Below, piece by piece: positions 10,237 through 20,643 of a stretch of DNA of 64,000 nt. Position numbers and translations under genes: made by a program. Location: assembly GCA_028671895.1 (NCBI GenBank), contig CM053809.1, forward strand, positions 2,897,501 to 2,961,500, in the 5' to 3' direction. This stretch comes from Oenanthe sinensis. Taxonomy: Eukaryota; Streptophyta; Magnoliopsida; Apiales; Apiaceae. How positions within the stretch are numbered: the first letter of the stretch is position 1; each line of letters opens with the position of its first letter. The notes under the pieces are model-generated. The model saw only the letters and a list, made by a program, of their open reading frames with translations, searched no databases and was not told the origin of the DNA.

Positions 10237-10711
10237 TTTACTGATTTCCCAACCAATTTCTTACTCAAAATAGAACTAAATCGACCGTTGGAAGAGTATT
10301 GATAATTAAAAGTTATCAATTTTGGCAATCGATTCTTATACATACAGGAATGTACGTTTTAATCAATTGATAAAATAAGTAATCAACGACTAGATTTTTG
10401 TACAAGTCGATTGATGACATGGACCCCTTTAAATTCTAGGTCATCGATTGATAAATTGCTTATCCATCGACAGGTACAATTATCCATCGATAGACAAATA
10501 TATCATCGATTGATATATCTATCTGTCGATAGTTACCCCTATCCATCGATAAACAAATATATCATCAATTGATATATTTATCTGTCGACAGCTCCATTAA
10601 TATCCATTGATATGTAAAATATTTATCAGTTGATTATTGAAGAATCAATAATTTAACATAGTCAATGGCTACATTTAACATAAATACATAACTTGTCAGA
10701 CATTTAAAGGA
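10237..10711 (-). repeat. RH-ORF3 spacer with clustered ATCAATTGAT-type motif, element B
   Basis: Non-coding spacer between the RNase H stop (10712) and the ORF3 leader. At 10340-10640 it holds more than ten copies of a motif built from ATCAATTGAT, ATCGATTGATA and TATCCATCGATA, spaced unevenly at about 15-35 bp. Many copies are self-complementary. The corresponding spacer of D (32690-33190) has the same cluster. Confidence 0.8.
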
Positions 10712-11431
10712 TTAGATATAATTAAGCATACCTAAATCACATACCAATCTATTGAAGGTAGATTCATCTAATGGTTTGGTAAAAATGTCTGCAAGTTGTC
10801 TTTCACTAGGGACAAAATATAATTCAACTGTACCATTCATTACATGTTCCCTAATGAAGTGATACCTTATGTCAATGTGCTTGGTTCTGGAATGTTGTAC
10901 AGGATTTTCTATTATAGCAATGGCACTTGTATTATCACAGAAAATAGGAATCTTGTTCAAGTTGAACCCATAGTCAAGTAGTTGATTCCTCATCCATAAT
11001 ATTTGTGCACAGCAACTTCCAGCTGCAATGTATTCAGCCTCTGCAGTAGATGTAGACACTGAATTCTGCTTCTTGCTAAACCATGAAACAAGCTTATTTC
11101 CTAGAAATTGACAGGAGCCTGTTGTGCTTTTTCTATCAATTCTGCAACCTGCATAATCTGCATCTGAATAACCAATTAGATCAAATCCAGAATCTCTAGG
11201 ATACCAAATTCCAAGATTTGGAGTTCCTTTGAGATATCTGAATATTCTTTTTATTGCAATCAAATGAGATTCTCTAGGATCAGCTTGAAACCTAACACAA
11301 AGACATGTAGCAAACATTATGTCTGGCCTACTTGCAGTTAAATAAAGTAATGAGCCAACCATACCTCTATAACTGGAAATGTCCACTTCTGCTTCCTTAG
11401 TGTTTAATTCAAGTTTAGTTGCAGTGGCCAT
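10712..11431 (-). CDS. pol: Copia RNase H, element B (end of pol)
   Basis: 239 codons in the same frame as the larger pol ORF, cut from it by the TGA at 11461-11459. It contains the RT-RH connection YRGMVGSLLYLTASRPDIMF, the RNase H block GYSDADYAGC with its Asp, the STAEAEYIA block with its Glu, FCDNTSAI with the next Asp, and the closing ADIFTKPLDE motif. All expected acidic residues are present. The damage is the separating nonsense codon, where D keeps an open frame. Confidence 0.92.
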   Translation of the reverse strand: MATATKLELNTKEAEVDISSYRGMVGSLLYLTASRPDIMFATCLCVRFQADPRESHLIAIKRIFRYLKGTPNLGIWYPRDSGFDLIGYSDADYAGCRIDRKSTTGSCQFLGNKLVSWFSKKQNSVSTSTAEAEYIAAGSCCAQILWMRNQLLDYGFNLNKIPIFCDNTSAIAIIENPVQHSRTKHIDIRYHFIREHVMNGTVELYFVPSERQLADIFTKPLDESTFNRLVCDLGMLNYI

Positions 11432-11458
11432 GGGAGTTTTAGCAGAAGAACATTCACT

Positions 11459-13795
11459 TCAATCAAATCTCTTTAATAAATCAGAAATATATTTGGTTTG
11501 ATTTATGAAAATACCATTTTTAACTTGTTTGATTTGCAAGCCAAGAAAGTAGGTTAGTTCTCCCATCATGCTCATTTCATATTTACTCTGCATCAACTTA
11601 GCAAACTTTTTACAAAGTTTTTCATTAGTTGAGCCAAAAATAATGTCATCTACATAGATTTGAACAAGAATCATAGAGCCATTTACATTTCTATGAAAGA
11701 GAGTTTTATCAACAGTACCTCTTGTGAAGTGATTCTCAATCAAGAATTTAGACAATGTGTCATACCAGGCTCTAGGTGCTTGCTTCAATCCATAAAGTGC
11801 TTTGAGAAGATAGTATACAAATCCAGGATGAATAGGATCAATAAAATCAAGAGGTTGTTCTACATATACTTCTTCTTCTAGTTCTCCATTGAGAAAAGCA
11901 CTTTTCACATCCATCTGATACACCTTGAAATTTGCATAAGCAGCATATGCTAGAAAGATTCTGATTGCTTCCAATCTTACAACTGGTGCAAAAGTTTCAT
12001 CAAAATCTATGTCTTCTTCTTGTGAATAGCCCTTTGCCACTAATCTTGCTTTATTTCTTGTCACTGTACCAGATTCATCCATTTTGTTTCTGAACACCCA
12101 TTTTGTACCAATGATAGACTTGTTCTTTGGTTTGGGCACCAGCTTCCATACCTTGTTTCTTTCAAATTGATTCAACTCTTCTTGCATAGCAATTATCCAA
12201 TCAGGATCATTCAAGGCTTCTTCAATCCTTTTTGGTTCTTCTTGAGACAGGAAGCTACTATACAAGCATTCATTTTGAGTTGCACTTCTAGTTTTGACAC
12301 CATCATTTGCATCTCCAATTATTAATTCAAAGGGATGGCTTTTTGTCCATTTCCTTTGTGATGGTAAATTTGTCCTTGAAGATGATGCTTCATGATCATT
12401 GGAAGTGTTATGATCATTGTGATGTGATTGACTATTTGAGAACCCTCCCCCTGAGATGGACACTCTACTTGAAGATTGTTGAGCAGAGTTGATATTCATC
12501 GAATGATTATCAATTGATGTATTATCAGTTGATTGATGATTGTCAACTGATAAGTTATCTGTTGATGCATTGACATCAATTGATGGGAGGATTCTAGGTA
12601 CTTGAACTCTTGTGATTTCCACATCATCATCAATATCTTCAATATTACTTGTGGATTCATTTTCAAAATGCAATAGATCATGAAATCCTTCATCAAACAA
12701 CCCTTGAATTTTCTTCTCATCAAAAACTACATGCATAGATTCCATAACAATGTGTAATCTAAGATTGTAGACTCTGTATGCTTTGGTTGTTATTCCATAT
12801 CCAACAAATATAGCTTCATCAGCTTTGGCTTCAAATTTTCCTAGATTTTCACCTTGATTTCTCAGTACAAAGCATTTGCAGCCAAAGACATGAAGAAAGT
12901 TAACTGTTGGCTTCTTGTCTTTCTTTATCAATTGATATGGAGTTTTGCCTTGAGGTTTATTGATCATGGAAATATTTTGAATGTAACAAGCAGTATTAAT
13001 TGCTTCTGCCCAGAAGTATGTAGGAAGTTTTTCTTCTTCTAACATAGTTCTAGCAGCTTCAATCAAGGTCCTGTTTTTCCTTTCAACTACTCCATTTTGC
13101 TGTGGAGTTCTTGGAGCAGAGAAATGATGAGTGATACCTTTTTCTTCACAGAATTCTCTCATGGTTGAATTCTTGAATTCAGTACCATTGTCACTTCTAA
13201 ATTTCTTGACTTTCCATTCAGTGCCATTGTCAACATTCTTCACATGATTGATAATTAATTTGCATGCTTCATCCTTAGAATGTAAGAAATATACCCATGA
13301 AAATATTGTGAAGTCATCCACAATTACTAGAGCATATTTCTTTTTGGCTATTGACATGATGTTGACTGGACCAAATAAATCCATGTGCAATAATTCCAGA
13401 GGCTTATCAATTGATGATTCAGACTTTGACTTGAATGATGCTTTTCTTTGTTTTCCCTTTTGACATGCATCACATAGTCCATCCTTGGTGAATTCCATCT
13501 GTGGAATGCCTCTGACCAGATTCTTTCTAATCAATAAATTCATGACTTTGAAATTCAAATGGGCTAGTTTCTTGTGCCAAGTCCAACTTTCTTCTGTATT
13601 GGCTTTGCTAAGTAGACATGTCATTGAATTTGCCTTTACAGAGTGAAAATCAGCCACATAGACATTCCCTTTTCTTTCTCCAGTTAAGAGAATTTCACCA
13701 GATTCTTTGTTGGCTATGATGCATGATCCAGTTATAAACCATGCACCATTACCATTATCACACAGTTGACTAATAATGAGCAGATTGTGCTTCAA
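11459..13795 (-). CDS. pol: Copia integrase and reverse transcriptase, element B
   Basis: 778 codons. Zinc-binding part of integrase: WHKKLAHLNF followed by LCDACQKGK. Catalytic core: HMDLFGP, RSDNGTEF and NGVVERKNRT, giving the D-D-E triad. A linker rich in SID/STD triplets lies about 12490-12590. RT has MDVKSAFLNGELEE, LYGLKQAPRAWYD and the YVDDIIFG active site. The true start is farther upstream: the frame runs from an ATG at 14008 through the protease site, and is cut by a TGA at 13894-13892 and again at 11461-11459. Confidence 0.93.
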   Translation of the reverse strand: MKHNLLIISQLCDNGNGAWFITGSCIIANKESGEILLTGERKGNVYVADFHSVKANSMTCLLSKANTEESWTWHKKLAHLNFKVMNLLIRKNLVRGIPQMEFTKDGLCDACQKGKQRKASFKSKSESSIDKPLELLHMDLFGPVNIMSIAKKKYALVIVDDFTIFSWVYFLHSKDEACKLIINHVKNVDNGTEWKVKKFRSDNGTEFKNSTMREFCEEKGITHHFSAPRTPQQNGVVERKNRTLIEAARTMLEEEKLPTYFWAEAINTACYIQNISMINKPQGKTPYQLIKKDKKPTVNFLHVFGCKCFVLRNQGENLGKFEAKADEAIFVGYGITTKAYRVYNLRLHIVMESMHVVFDEKKIQGLFDEGFHDLLHFENESTSNIEDIDDDVEITRVQVPRILPSIDVNASTDNLSVDNHQSTDNTSIDNHSMNINSAQQSSSRVSISGGGFSNSQSHHNDHNTSNDHEASSSRTNLPSQRKWTKSHPFELIIGDANDGVKTRSATQNECLYSSFLSQEEPKRIEEALNDPDWIIAMQEELNQFERNKVWKLVPKPKNKSIIGTKWVFRNKMDESGTVTRNKARLVAKGYSQEEDIDFDETFAPVVRLEAIRIFLAYAAYANFKVYQMDVKSAFLNGELEEEVYVEQPLDFIDPIHPGFVYYLLKALYGLKQAPRAWYDTLSKFLIENHFTRGTVDKTLFHRNVNGSMILVQIYVDDIIFGSTNEKLCKKFAKLMQSKYEMSMMGELTYFLGLQIKQVKNGIFINQTKYISDLLKRFD

Positions 13796-13799
13796 TCCA

Positions 13800-14008
13800 T
13801 CAACTAGTGCTACAGGTTCAATGATAACATTTTCTTTTGCAATTGAGCCATATCCCAGAGTAAAACCTTTGCTGTTATCTCCAAAAGTAACTCATGGGCC
13901 AGCCTTTTCCACAAACTTTGTGAGCAGGGACAAATCTCCAGTCATGTGCCTTGAACATCCACTATCCAAATACCAGAGATTTTTCTTCCTGTTTCCCTGC
14001 ACACACAT
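13800..14008 (-). pseudogene. pol: Pol start with protease active site, element B
   Basis: An ATG at 14008-14006 opens the pol frame. It runs through WYLDSGCSRHMTGD, the aspartic protease active-site region of copia Pol (Asp-Ser-Gly), to an in-frame TGA at 13894-13892, where D has an Arg codon. Beyond this stop the same frame continues into the integrase. The ATG lies 7 nt after the gag stop codon (14018-14016), in another frame. Confidence 0.75.
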
Positions 14009-14015
14009 AAAACAA

Positions 14016-14570
14016 TCAAGTTGCTTTTGGTACCCAAGTTGCCTTGGGTCCTCTTTTATTAGTTGCAGCTTGAGCCCCTGTTGTCAACTTAGGTTCCTTT
14101 TGTTTTGGTGGGTTTAAATCCACTTTATCTTTGGGAGTTGACTTTTGGGGCTTTAACACCTTAGAACTCATGGCAGAATTTCCATGGATTTCATCATTTA
14201 CATTAGGCATGTTCCATGGCATACCAGGCATGTTCATATTAGGGTATGCAAAGAAGGGATTATACATGTATGGAACTTGTGCATAAGGCATATGAACATT
14301 AGGTGCAACCAAATTAGAAGACATGGCATTCATGAGCATAGGATTGGTAAACATGGCATTTGCAGTCATGGCATGTATATTTAAATCATTTGCAGATATA
14401 GAATTCTTTTCACTTTTGCATTGCATGGACAAATGATTTACACTACCACATTTAGCACATACCTTTCTAGGTGCATACATATCAGGAGTGTAATTATTGT
14501 GCTTATTTATGCCTACTTTACCATTCCTATTCTTTTTCTTTTTCTCAGACTTAGATAGAGTAATTTCCAC
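14016..14570 (-). CDS. gag: Gag C-terminal tail, element B
   Basis: 184 codons, in the same frame as the 14601-15269 ORF and separated from it by one TAA. It holds a lysine-rich start, a CAKCGSVNHLSMQC zinc-knuckle-like motif (C-X2-C-X4-H-X4-C), then a Met/Asn/Pro-rich stretch and a basic tail ending in KATWVPKAT before the conserved TGA. A second knuckle far downstream of the first is seen in D too (28894-29190). Role: probably RNA binding within Gag. Confidence 0.8.
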   Translation of the reverse strand: MEITLSKSEKKKKNRNGKVGINKHNNYTPDMYAPRKVCAKCGSVNHLSMQCKSEKNSISANDLNIHAMTANAMFTNPMLMNAMSSNLVAPNVHMPYAQVPYMYNPFFAYPNMNMPGMPWNMPNVNDEIHGNSAMSSKVLKPQKSTPKDKVDLNPPKQKEPKLTTGAQAATNKRGPKATWVPKAT

Positions 14571-14600
14571 AGGTGCTATCTTTTCTAATTTTTCTTTTAA

Positions 14601-15269
14601 TTATTTCTTGGATAAGCTACCTATGTTGATCTTCTCAGTCTCAGTCTCAACTTGATTCTTGGTTTCCTTAACAAACTTAATAGGAGTGCTAAATTTGTTC
14701 TTTTTATTAGCCATTGATGATTTACTTGTCGATGGATGCTTATCGATTGATTCAGCATCAATCGATTGATAATCCTTATCAGTTGATGAAGGATTAGCAG
14801 TCGATTGATCTTTATCCATTGAAGTATCAGCCAATGGCTTGCCTATTGATTTGGGGAGTTCTCCTAGAGTATCTACACCCTGAACATCAATAATTTGTTT
14901 GGCAGTTTTAGCAGACCTATTCCATTTGCTAATGGTTTCAATTTCTTCAGCTAATTGTTCTTTCAACAATTCTTCTCTTTTCAAACTGTTTACTAGTTCA
15001 TTCCTAGCATCCTTTCTTTCCTGCTTAAATCTTTCTAAACAAACAAGTTCATTTTCAAGAAAAATATTTCTCTCAGTTAAGGCATCAATGGTGTTCTTTA
15101 ACTTGAGATTTTCTTTGTTTAGAGATTTTAGAGTGACATGCAAATTGTACAGTTCATTAGACATTTCATTAATAGTACTATTGCATTCCTCAGATGTAAG
15201 CTCGGAAAAGTTGGTAGCTAGTACCTGATTAGATGCTGAACTAGCTTCTTCATCTTCATGATTGGCCAT
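14601..15269 (-). CDS. gag: Gag middle part, coiled coil, element B
   Basis: 222 codons continuing gag after the frameshift. Heptad-rich sequence (NELYNLHVTLKSLN, LTERNIFLENELVCLERF, ELVNSLKREELLKEQLAEE) predicts a long coiled coil over about residues 30-115. A Ser/Thr-rich segment with SID and STD triplets at 14725-14825 is again made by the family motif. It ends at TAA 14603-14601, where D reads Gln. Confidence 0.8.
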   Translation of the reverse strand: MANHEDEEASSASNQVLATNFSELTSEECNSTINEMSNELYNLHVTLKSLNKENLKLKNTIDALTERNIFLENELVCLERFKQERKDARNELVNSLKREELLKEQLAEEIETISKWNRSAKTAKQIIDVQGVDTLGELPKSIGKPLADTSMDKDQSTANPSSTDKDYQSIDAESIDKHPSTSKSSMANKKNKFSTPIKFVKETKNQVETETEKINIGSLSKK

Positions 15270-15327
15270 TAATGCTAGATTGACATATTCTTCAGAATCA
15301 CTATCCTCAGCAGCCCAGTCCTTCTCC

Positions 15328-16467
15328 TCAGTTACAAAAGCCTTTTTTTTGTTTTAAAAGGTCAAAGTATTTCTTCTTATAATCAATACCCTCATATGAC
15401 TTTGCCTTTTCTTGTTTTGGCTTCCTGCACTCACTTGAGAAATGACCAGCCAATCCACAGTTAAAGCATTTGAATTTAGATCTATCAACCAGATTTTTAT
15501 TTTGATTGTTGTTTCTAAACTGGGATCCAGGCCTTTGAGCATATGGATTCTTCTTGAATTTTAGCTTTGAAAATTTCCTTGTCAGAAATGCAAGGTGCTC
15601 ATCAATCTCATCCAAATCATCCTGAGAGCATGTTTCATCTTCTTCACACTTGCTCTTTCCTTTTCTCTTGAATGATTCTTCAACAGCATCACCAGCCATC
15701 ATGACTGACTTTTCTTCATAGCCATTTTCCTTCTTCTCTTCATTTCCCTTGACTACCAAAGCCACAGTTTTCTCTTTTCTTTGATTCTTCTCAATCTCTT
15801 CATCTTGTTGGATTTCTAACTCATATGTCTTGAGAATTCCATAAAGTTTCTCCAGTGTAAAATCCTTGAAGTCCTGAGATTGTCTAATGGAAACAGTCAT
15901 TGGTTTCCATTCTTTTGGAAGAGATCTAAGAAATTTTAGATTTGTATCCTCAGTTGCATAAACCCTACCATATAGCTTCAATCCATTTAACAACTTCTGA
16001 AATCTGCTATAGGTGTCATTGATAGATTCTCCACTCTTGAAATGGAATGATTCATATTTTTGAATCAAGAGTTGCATCTTGTTTTTCCTTACTTGTTCAG
16101 TTCCTTCACACAGAGTTTGAAGTGTATCCCATACTTCTTTTGATGAAGTGCAGTTTATTACATTGTCAAACATATCTTTATCTAGACCATTAAACAGAAT
16201 GTTCATGGCCTTCTTGTCTTTGAGTACTTCTTTTTCATCCTCTTCTGTGAACTCAGAAATAAGTTTTGGAACATGTCTGTCAAGTGCAGGAGTTCCATCA
16301 GGGTTTACACCTGTGACTAGCTTCATGGGAACATGAGGACCTTTTTCTATGCAGTTAACATAAGAAGGGTCGAGAGAAAGAAGATGCAGATGCATTTTGA
16401 CCTTCCATGGAAAATATTCATCTTTCTCTAAAACTGGAATTTTCACACCTGAATCTCTTTGACCCAT
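15328..16467 (-). CDS. gag: Copia Gag N-terminal and nucleocapsid part, element B
   Basis: 379 codons starting MGQRDSGVKIPVLEKDEYFPW, the usual amino end of this Gag type, followed by the UBN2-like capsid region (WDTLQTLCEGTEQV, INDTYSRFQKLLNGLK, LEKLYGILKTYELE). A zinc knuckle CFNCGLAGHFSSEC lies near residues 335-348. The frame is lost at a run of A residues (about 15343-15350), where B is 2 nt shorter than D, and a chance stop follows at 15330-15328. The correct frame goes on into 14601-15269. Gag packages the RNA in cytoplasmic particles. Confidence 0.92.
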   Translation of the reverse strand: MGQRDSGVKIPVLEKDEYFPWKVKMHLHLLSLDPSYVNCIEKGPHVPMKLVTGVNPDGTPALDRHVPKLISEFTEEDEKEVLKDKKAMNILFNGLDKDMFDNVINCTSSKEVWDTLQTLCEGTEQVRKNKMQLLIQKYESFHFKSGESINDTYSRFQKLLNGLKLYGRVYATEDTNLKFLRSLPKEWKPMTVSIRQSQDFKDFTLEKLYGILKTYELEIQQDEEIEKNQRKEKTVALVVKGNEEKKENGYEEKSVMMAGDAVEESFKRKGKSKCEEDETCSQDDLDEIDEHLAFLTRKFSKLKFKKNPYAQRPGSQFRNNNQNKNLVDRSKFKCFNCGLAGHFSSECRKPKQEKAKSYEGIDYKKKYFDLLKQKKGFCN

Positions 16468-16510
16468 ATTGACTGTTCTTGATCTTTAAACTTTCTGTAT
16501 GTTGAAAGCC

Positions 16511-16524
16511 TGCTCTGATACCAA
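16511..16524 (-). other. Primer binding site of element B
   Basis: The minus strand reads TTGGTATCAGAGCA just after the 5' LTR. It contains TGGTATCAGAGC, which matches the 3' end of initiator Met tRNA, the standard copia primer. Confidence 0.92.
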
Positions 16525-16525
16525 T

Positions 16526-17642
16526 TGTTATTCCTTAGAACAATGTCAATATTTGTAGAAGGGGGGGTTGAATAAAAATATTAAAACTTTTTATGTGTTC
16601 TAATATTTGTTCTTGATGTTTGATAGAATAAGAGAATAAGCTCGAACAAATTAATGCTTAAAAATAAAACTGAACAAAGAGATTTAAAATTATTGATGGA
16701 TTGGTTTTTCCATCAATAAATATTTTTGCTCAATGCTCCTAGGTTAAAAGAAACCTAGCTGCGTTTACAAGATTAGAAAACAAATCAACTGTTCTTACAC
16801 ATGTGCTCTCAAGCTTGAACAGTTGATTAAGAAATATGTCTAACTTGTATGTTTTCTAATAATGCTACTACACTTGTTTATATACCACAAGTGTTCTTTT
16901 TACAATTCCTATATTCTAGGATTGTTTTTACCTGCCTTCCTTTTACCTTTTTCTATTTTACAAAAAGGTTTGAAAGACAGCTTCTGATTGAGTCTTCACA
17001 GTCACTCTAGACTGTCTTCCATAGGTGTGCTTTTGTTCTCTGGATCTTCAACAGATATTCTTTCTGTGTTGTCACACTCAATTGATAATTTGCTGTTAAG
17101 CATATCAATTGATCCATTCTTTAATCCATCAACTGATGTACTTCTTCGATTGATCTTTATATCCATCGATTGATAAAAGATGTCTTATCGATTGATAGAT
17201 GTTATCAATCGATATATCAGTCGATGGGTCTTCACATCAGTTGATGGTCTTCAATCCTTGGCTTGGCTTCTTCGATTGATACTCCATCCATCGATGCTTC
17301 AATATCAATTGATCATCCTTCACTTGTGCAATTTCTTGTCTTCACATAATTACAATTTAACAGTTTAATTTACACATCAATTGATGATCCATATCAATCG
17401 ACTCTAACATCAATTGATGAACAAAATATCAATTGATTTACACCTTATCGATTGAAATAGACTAAGTACACCTATGCTACAATCCAAATTATCAGTTGAT
17501 TCATATAAACACTTCAACTGATAAATGGTTTCCTGATCAATTGATATTTATAACTTTCATATCAATTGATCAGTTACAACAAATAAAATTTCTATGATTC
17601 TAAGATTAATGTTATCATCAAATCACATGTAGATTCCTAACA
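16526..17642 (-). repeat. 5' LTR of element B
   Basis: 1,117 bp, same ends and length as the copy at 4679-5795. TATATAA on the minus strand at 16878-16884 is the likely promoter of the element. Motif copies fill 17050-17570. It is followed by the target duplication GTAAC. Confidence 0.95.
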
Positions 17643-17647
17643 GTAAC

Positions 17648-18052
17648 CTATAGCAACCAGTCTCTGAAAACCCTTGCAATACCAAATTATGTCTTGTCTT
17701 GTGGTCTGGTTTTCAGCTTCAGTAGATTCTGCATTCGAACTAATTGAGATCATCTTGTATTTGCAATCATCCAATCTGGATCAATAAGTGCTTTTCAAAT
17801 TCTCTTGAGGATACCAACTATTAATGATTGTTCTTTCCCAAAGAATAACCATTTACTTTGTATAACACTTCTAGCCTTTATTCCAAAATTCGGATCACTA
17901 AGAACTAGACTCCAGGACTGAATTTGACTTCAAATCTTTCGTCTTGGCAAATATGTTCTTGATGTAGTCCTTTGATCTTCATGTGTTGAGTATGACTAGT
18001 AGATCCTTCTTTTATTTGTTCCCCTAAGTTTCTACTAGGATGTGTTGAAGAT
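17648..18052 (-). pseudogene. Decayed copia IN-RT linker and RT start, right half of R1
   Basis: Continuation of the fossil at 3770-4678, split by element B. On the minus strand it resembles the linker before RT (a damaged S.RTQH...YRGESSRSN..R.R region near 17905-18010) and the DPDWIIAMQ block (about 17755-17800). It stops where the LTR of element C begins at 18053. Confidence 0.65.
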
Positions 18053-19359
18053 GTTGGTCCCTGATATTGTAGAAATGGGGTTGAATACAATATCAATATT
18101 TAATCACGGAATATTGGATTTAAATTATTATTTTAATTTCTAACAAAATATTAATTATTATGAAATACTGTTCAAGTAGAAGATTTGATTTTTAACTTGA
18201 AAAGTATTACAAAATTAATATGATGAATGTTTATATAACTGATAAAGTGTTCTAGAACGATTTTGACAAGAATTGTTCTAATTTAACAATTATATTTCAA
18301 ACCAATATAGAAAGTCTGTGAATATTATAATGCAGACAAATTACTGAATTTGAATGTTTTCAACTTTCTTAAATAATGAAGCACTTGCCTCATATTTATA
18401 GAGGTAGTAAAGCTGGTATGACATTTGCACTATGACATTTTTAGACTCAATTTAACCCTTGTATGACTTTTCAAATAGCTGGGTATGACTTCTCAAAAAT
18501 CGGTATGACTTTTTAATCTAGAGCTCGGTATGACTTTTAATTAAACAGTCAGTATGACTTTTTAATTAAATCAGTCGGTATGACTTTCTTTAAAAGAAAT
18601 TCGGTATGACTTTCTTTGAAACAAATTTGGTATGATTTTTTAAACCTGCTCGGTGTGACTTTTTTTATAAGCCTTCGGTATGACTTTTTAATAAGTCTTT
18701 TGAATTATATTAAAAGTCATATCTTTTATAATAAATTAATTCTACTTAATTTAATTAAATAATTTATTAACTAAATTTAACTCAAATTAATTAATTAAAT
18801 AAATTAAATAATTAATTTACTTTTGATAGTAGAATTAAAATACTATCTTGACTTGTATAACCGTGTTGTCAGCTCTGAAATCTTTCCGTCTTTCTTTGTC
18901 TTCTATCATAAAATCACTTAAGCTAGATGATGAATATTTATTATTTTAGTTGACACATAAATATACTGTCTGGTTCATTTGTGTCATACTATAATAAATA
19001 TTATCCTTCTTTTAACTTTTAAGTTGTGGTCTTCTGTCCTTCTTCTACTTTACTGTCTTTCCTCTTCTGTGTTCTTCTTCTGGAATCTTCGAGTAGTAGC
19101 CACTTGAAATCTTCTATACCTTCTGAATTTTTCTGAAATATTACTTTTTTATTTTGCACTAATGCTTGAACAGATTAATGAAATTCTTTCAGTGTTAAGT
19201 AGCAATCTCATACAAATACATCATATAGTATGATTCTTCGTGTCTAATTGGCTTTTTTCGTCTTGATTCCTGTCATCATATTTATTATTTACTTCTCTTT
19301 CTTAACTGAGTTAAGTTGTCATCTAATTATTACAAATAGGCCTAGTCATATGCCTTTCA
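18053..19359 (-). repeat. 3' LTR of element C
   Basis: About 1,307 bp. It begins TGTTGGTCCCTG and ends TGCCTTTCA on the plus strand; a purine tract follows directly (minus strand CAAATATGGGGAGAT, 19360-19374). A TATA box TATAAATA lies on the minus strand at 18400-18393. About eleven copies of GGTATGACTTTT or close variants lie at 18417-18700. Only one LTR of this family is in the window, so the exact ends rest on TG/CA and the purine tract. Confidence 0.8.
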
Positions 19360-19559
19360 ATCTCCCCATATTTGTTGTTAAAAATTTAACACACAAATTT
19401 TTAGAGGACAACTCAACTAACAACTAAGAAAGTAATGCGACATGTAAGAACTGTAATTAATAAACAAAAGTTCTGGTTTTATATTTAATAATTTTCCAGA
19501 TTCATACATGAAAGATAAATACAAGATAGATGTTCCTCTAGACTAAACATATATTACGT

Positions 19560-20638
19560 ATTTTCTATCTTGACTTATCTAATTCTTCAATCTTCAGAAG
19601 TATCAACTTCACCTTCTTCTAGGTTTGAACCTTTAAGAATAGATGTCCTTGGTACCTCTTCACATTGTACTTCTAACTGAACAGGATCTACTGCCTCTTC
19701 TTCTACATCATATGGCTGAATTGAATCTATATTTGGCATCTAATTTATCTTGATTTCTGAACCCCTTTGACCTGAACATCTTTTCTACTTCAATCATATA
19801 TTTGACTTGATAGCTTTTAGTGACTCCTCATCTAGCTTCATGATTTGATAAAACTTGTCTGTGAGAAACCTGACTTCATGAGGATCAAATATGATTTGAG
19901 GACTAACAACTCTTCAAAAATCTTTGAGTTTATCTCTCAGAAGCTCATTCTCTTCTGAACTCCTTTTTACTTTATTGAATAGAGTCCATACCATTGATAG
20001 AGATCTTTGTCGGAAGAACTCCATAGAGACTCTGAATGTGCCATTTCTGTTGGTGTAGACTAATATCTTCCAGTCTTCAAGAATGTGATCTACTATGACA
20101 GTGATATAATCAACGTCTTCTTTCAGGGCCTTCATGAAGTTATCAATGTTGTCATTTGAATTTTCTAAGCATTCGATAAGTGACTTATGTTTCCTATCTT
20201 CAAATGGACCCTTTTGATGTTTATCCATGACCTTTCAGGTAGTGTCCCACTTATCACCTATCTTCACCTGCAAATCTCTCTTCTTTTCCTTCACAATAAT
20301 AGCCCATAGTTTCTGCTTCTCTAGACTTGCTTCTCTTTCAACTTGTGCTTTCTCCTTGACTACATCTTTCAATTTTTCAGTTTTAGAATTGTTTGCCTAG
20401 AGGAGGTCTTCATTCAGTTTCCTCATGGCCTCTTCATAGGCATGATTAAACTCTTTCTCTTTCGGAAACAAGAATTATTCATCAAATACAGTTTGTTCCT
20501 CAGCTCTGCAGTAGTCAGGATTGAACAAGTCATTTACACCACTATCTTCAATAAACTAATCTTCCGGATAGTAATGTTCTTCTTGAATATGTGACTGAAA
20601 CTTATCTTGATCTTCTAGATATAGCTTTGCTTTGCGTT
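19560..20638 (-). pseudogene. ORF3 C-terminal remains, element C
   Basis: Minus strand. The longest open stretch (19914-20228) is charged and followed by a block equivalent to the C-terminal domain of ORF3 in B (a VVxP...IxxD segment and a leucine-poor end with D.ES). Many stops and shifts. It is separated from its N-terminal half by solo LTR S1; the two halves meet across the TTTCT duplication. Confidence 0.65.
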
Positions 20639-20643
20639 TTTCT

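Larger units (their letters stand above)
4679..17642 (-). mobile_element. Complete Ty1/copia element B with a third ORF
   Basis: 12,964 bp, flanked by identical 5-bp duplications GTAAC (4674-4678 and 17643-17647). It has two 1,117-bp LTRs, a primer binding site at 16511-16524, a polypurine tract at 5796-5810, gag, pol in the order PR-IN-RT-RH, and an extra ORF of about 1,350 codons between pol and the 3' LTR. This layout fits Sirevirus-like copia elements that carry an extra 3' ORF. By eye the LTRs differ at about 10 sites, so the insertion is fairly recent. Coding damage seen: one frameshift in gag, nonsense codons in gag (14601-14603), pol (13892-13894, 11459-11461) and ORF3 (7603-7605). 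It is nested in R1. Confidence 0.95.
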
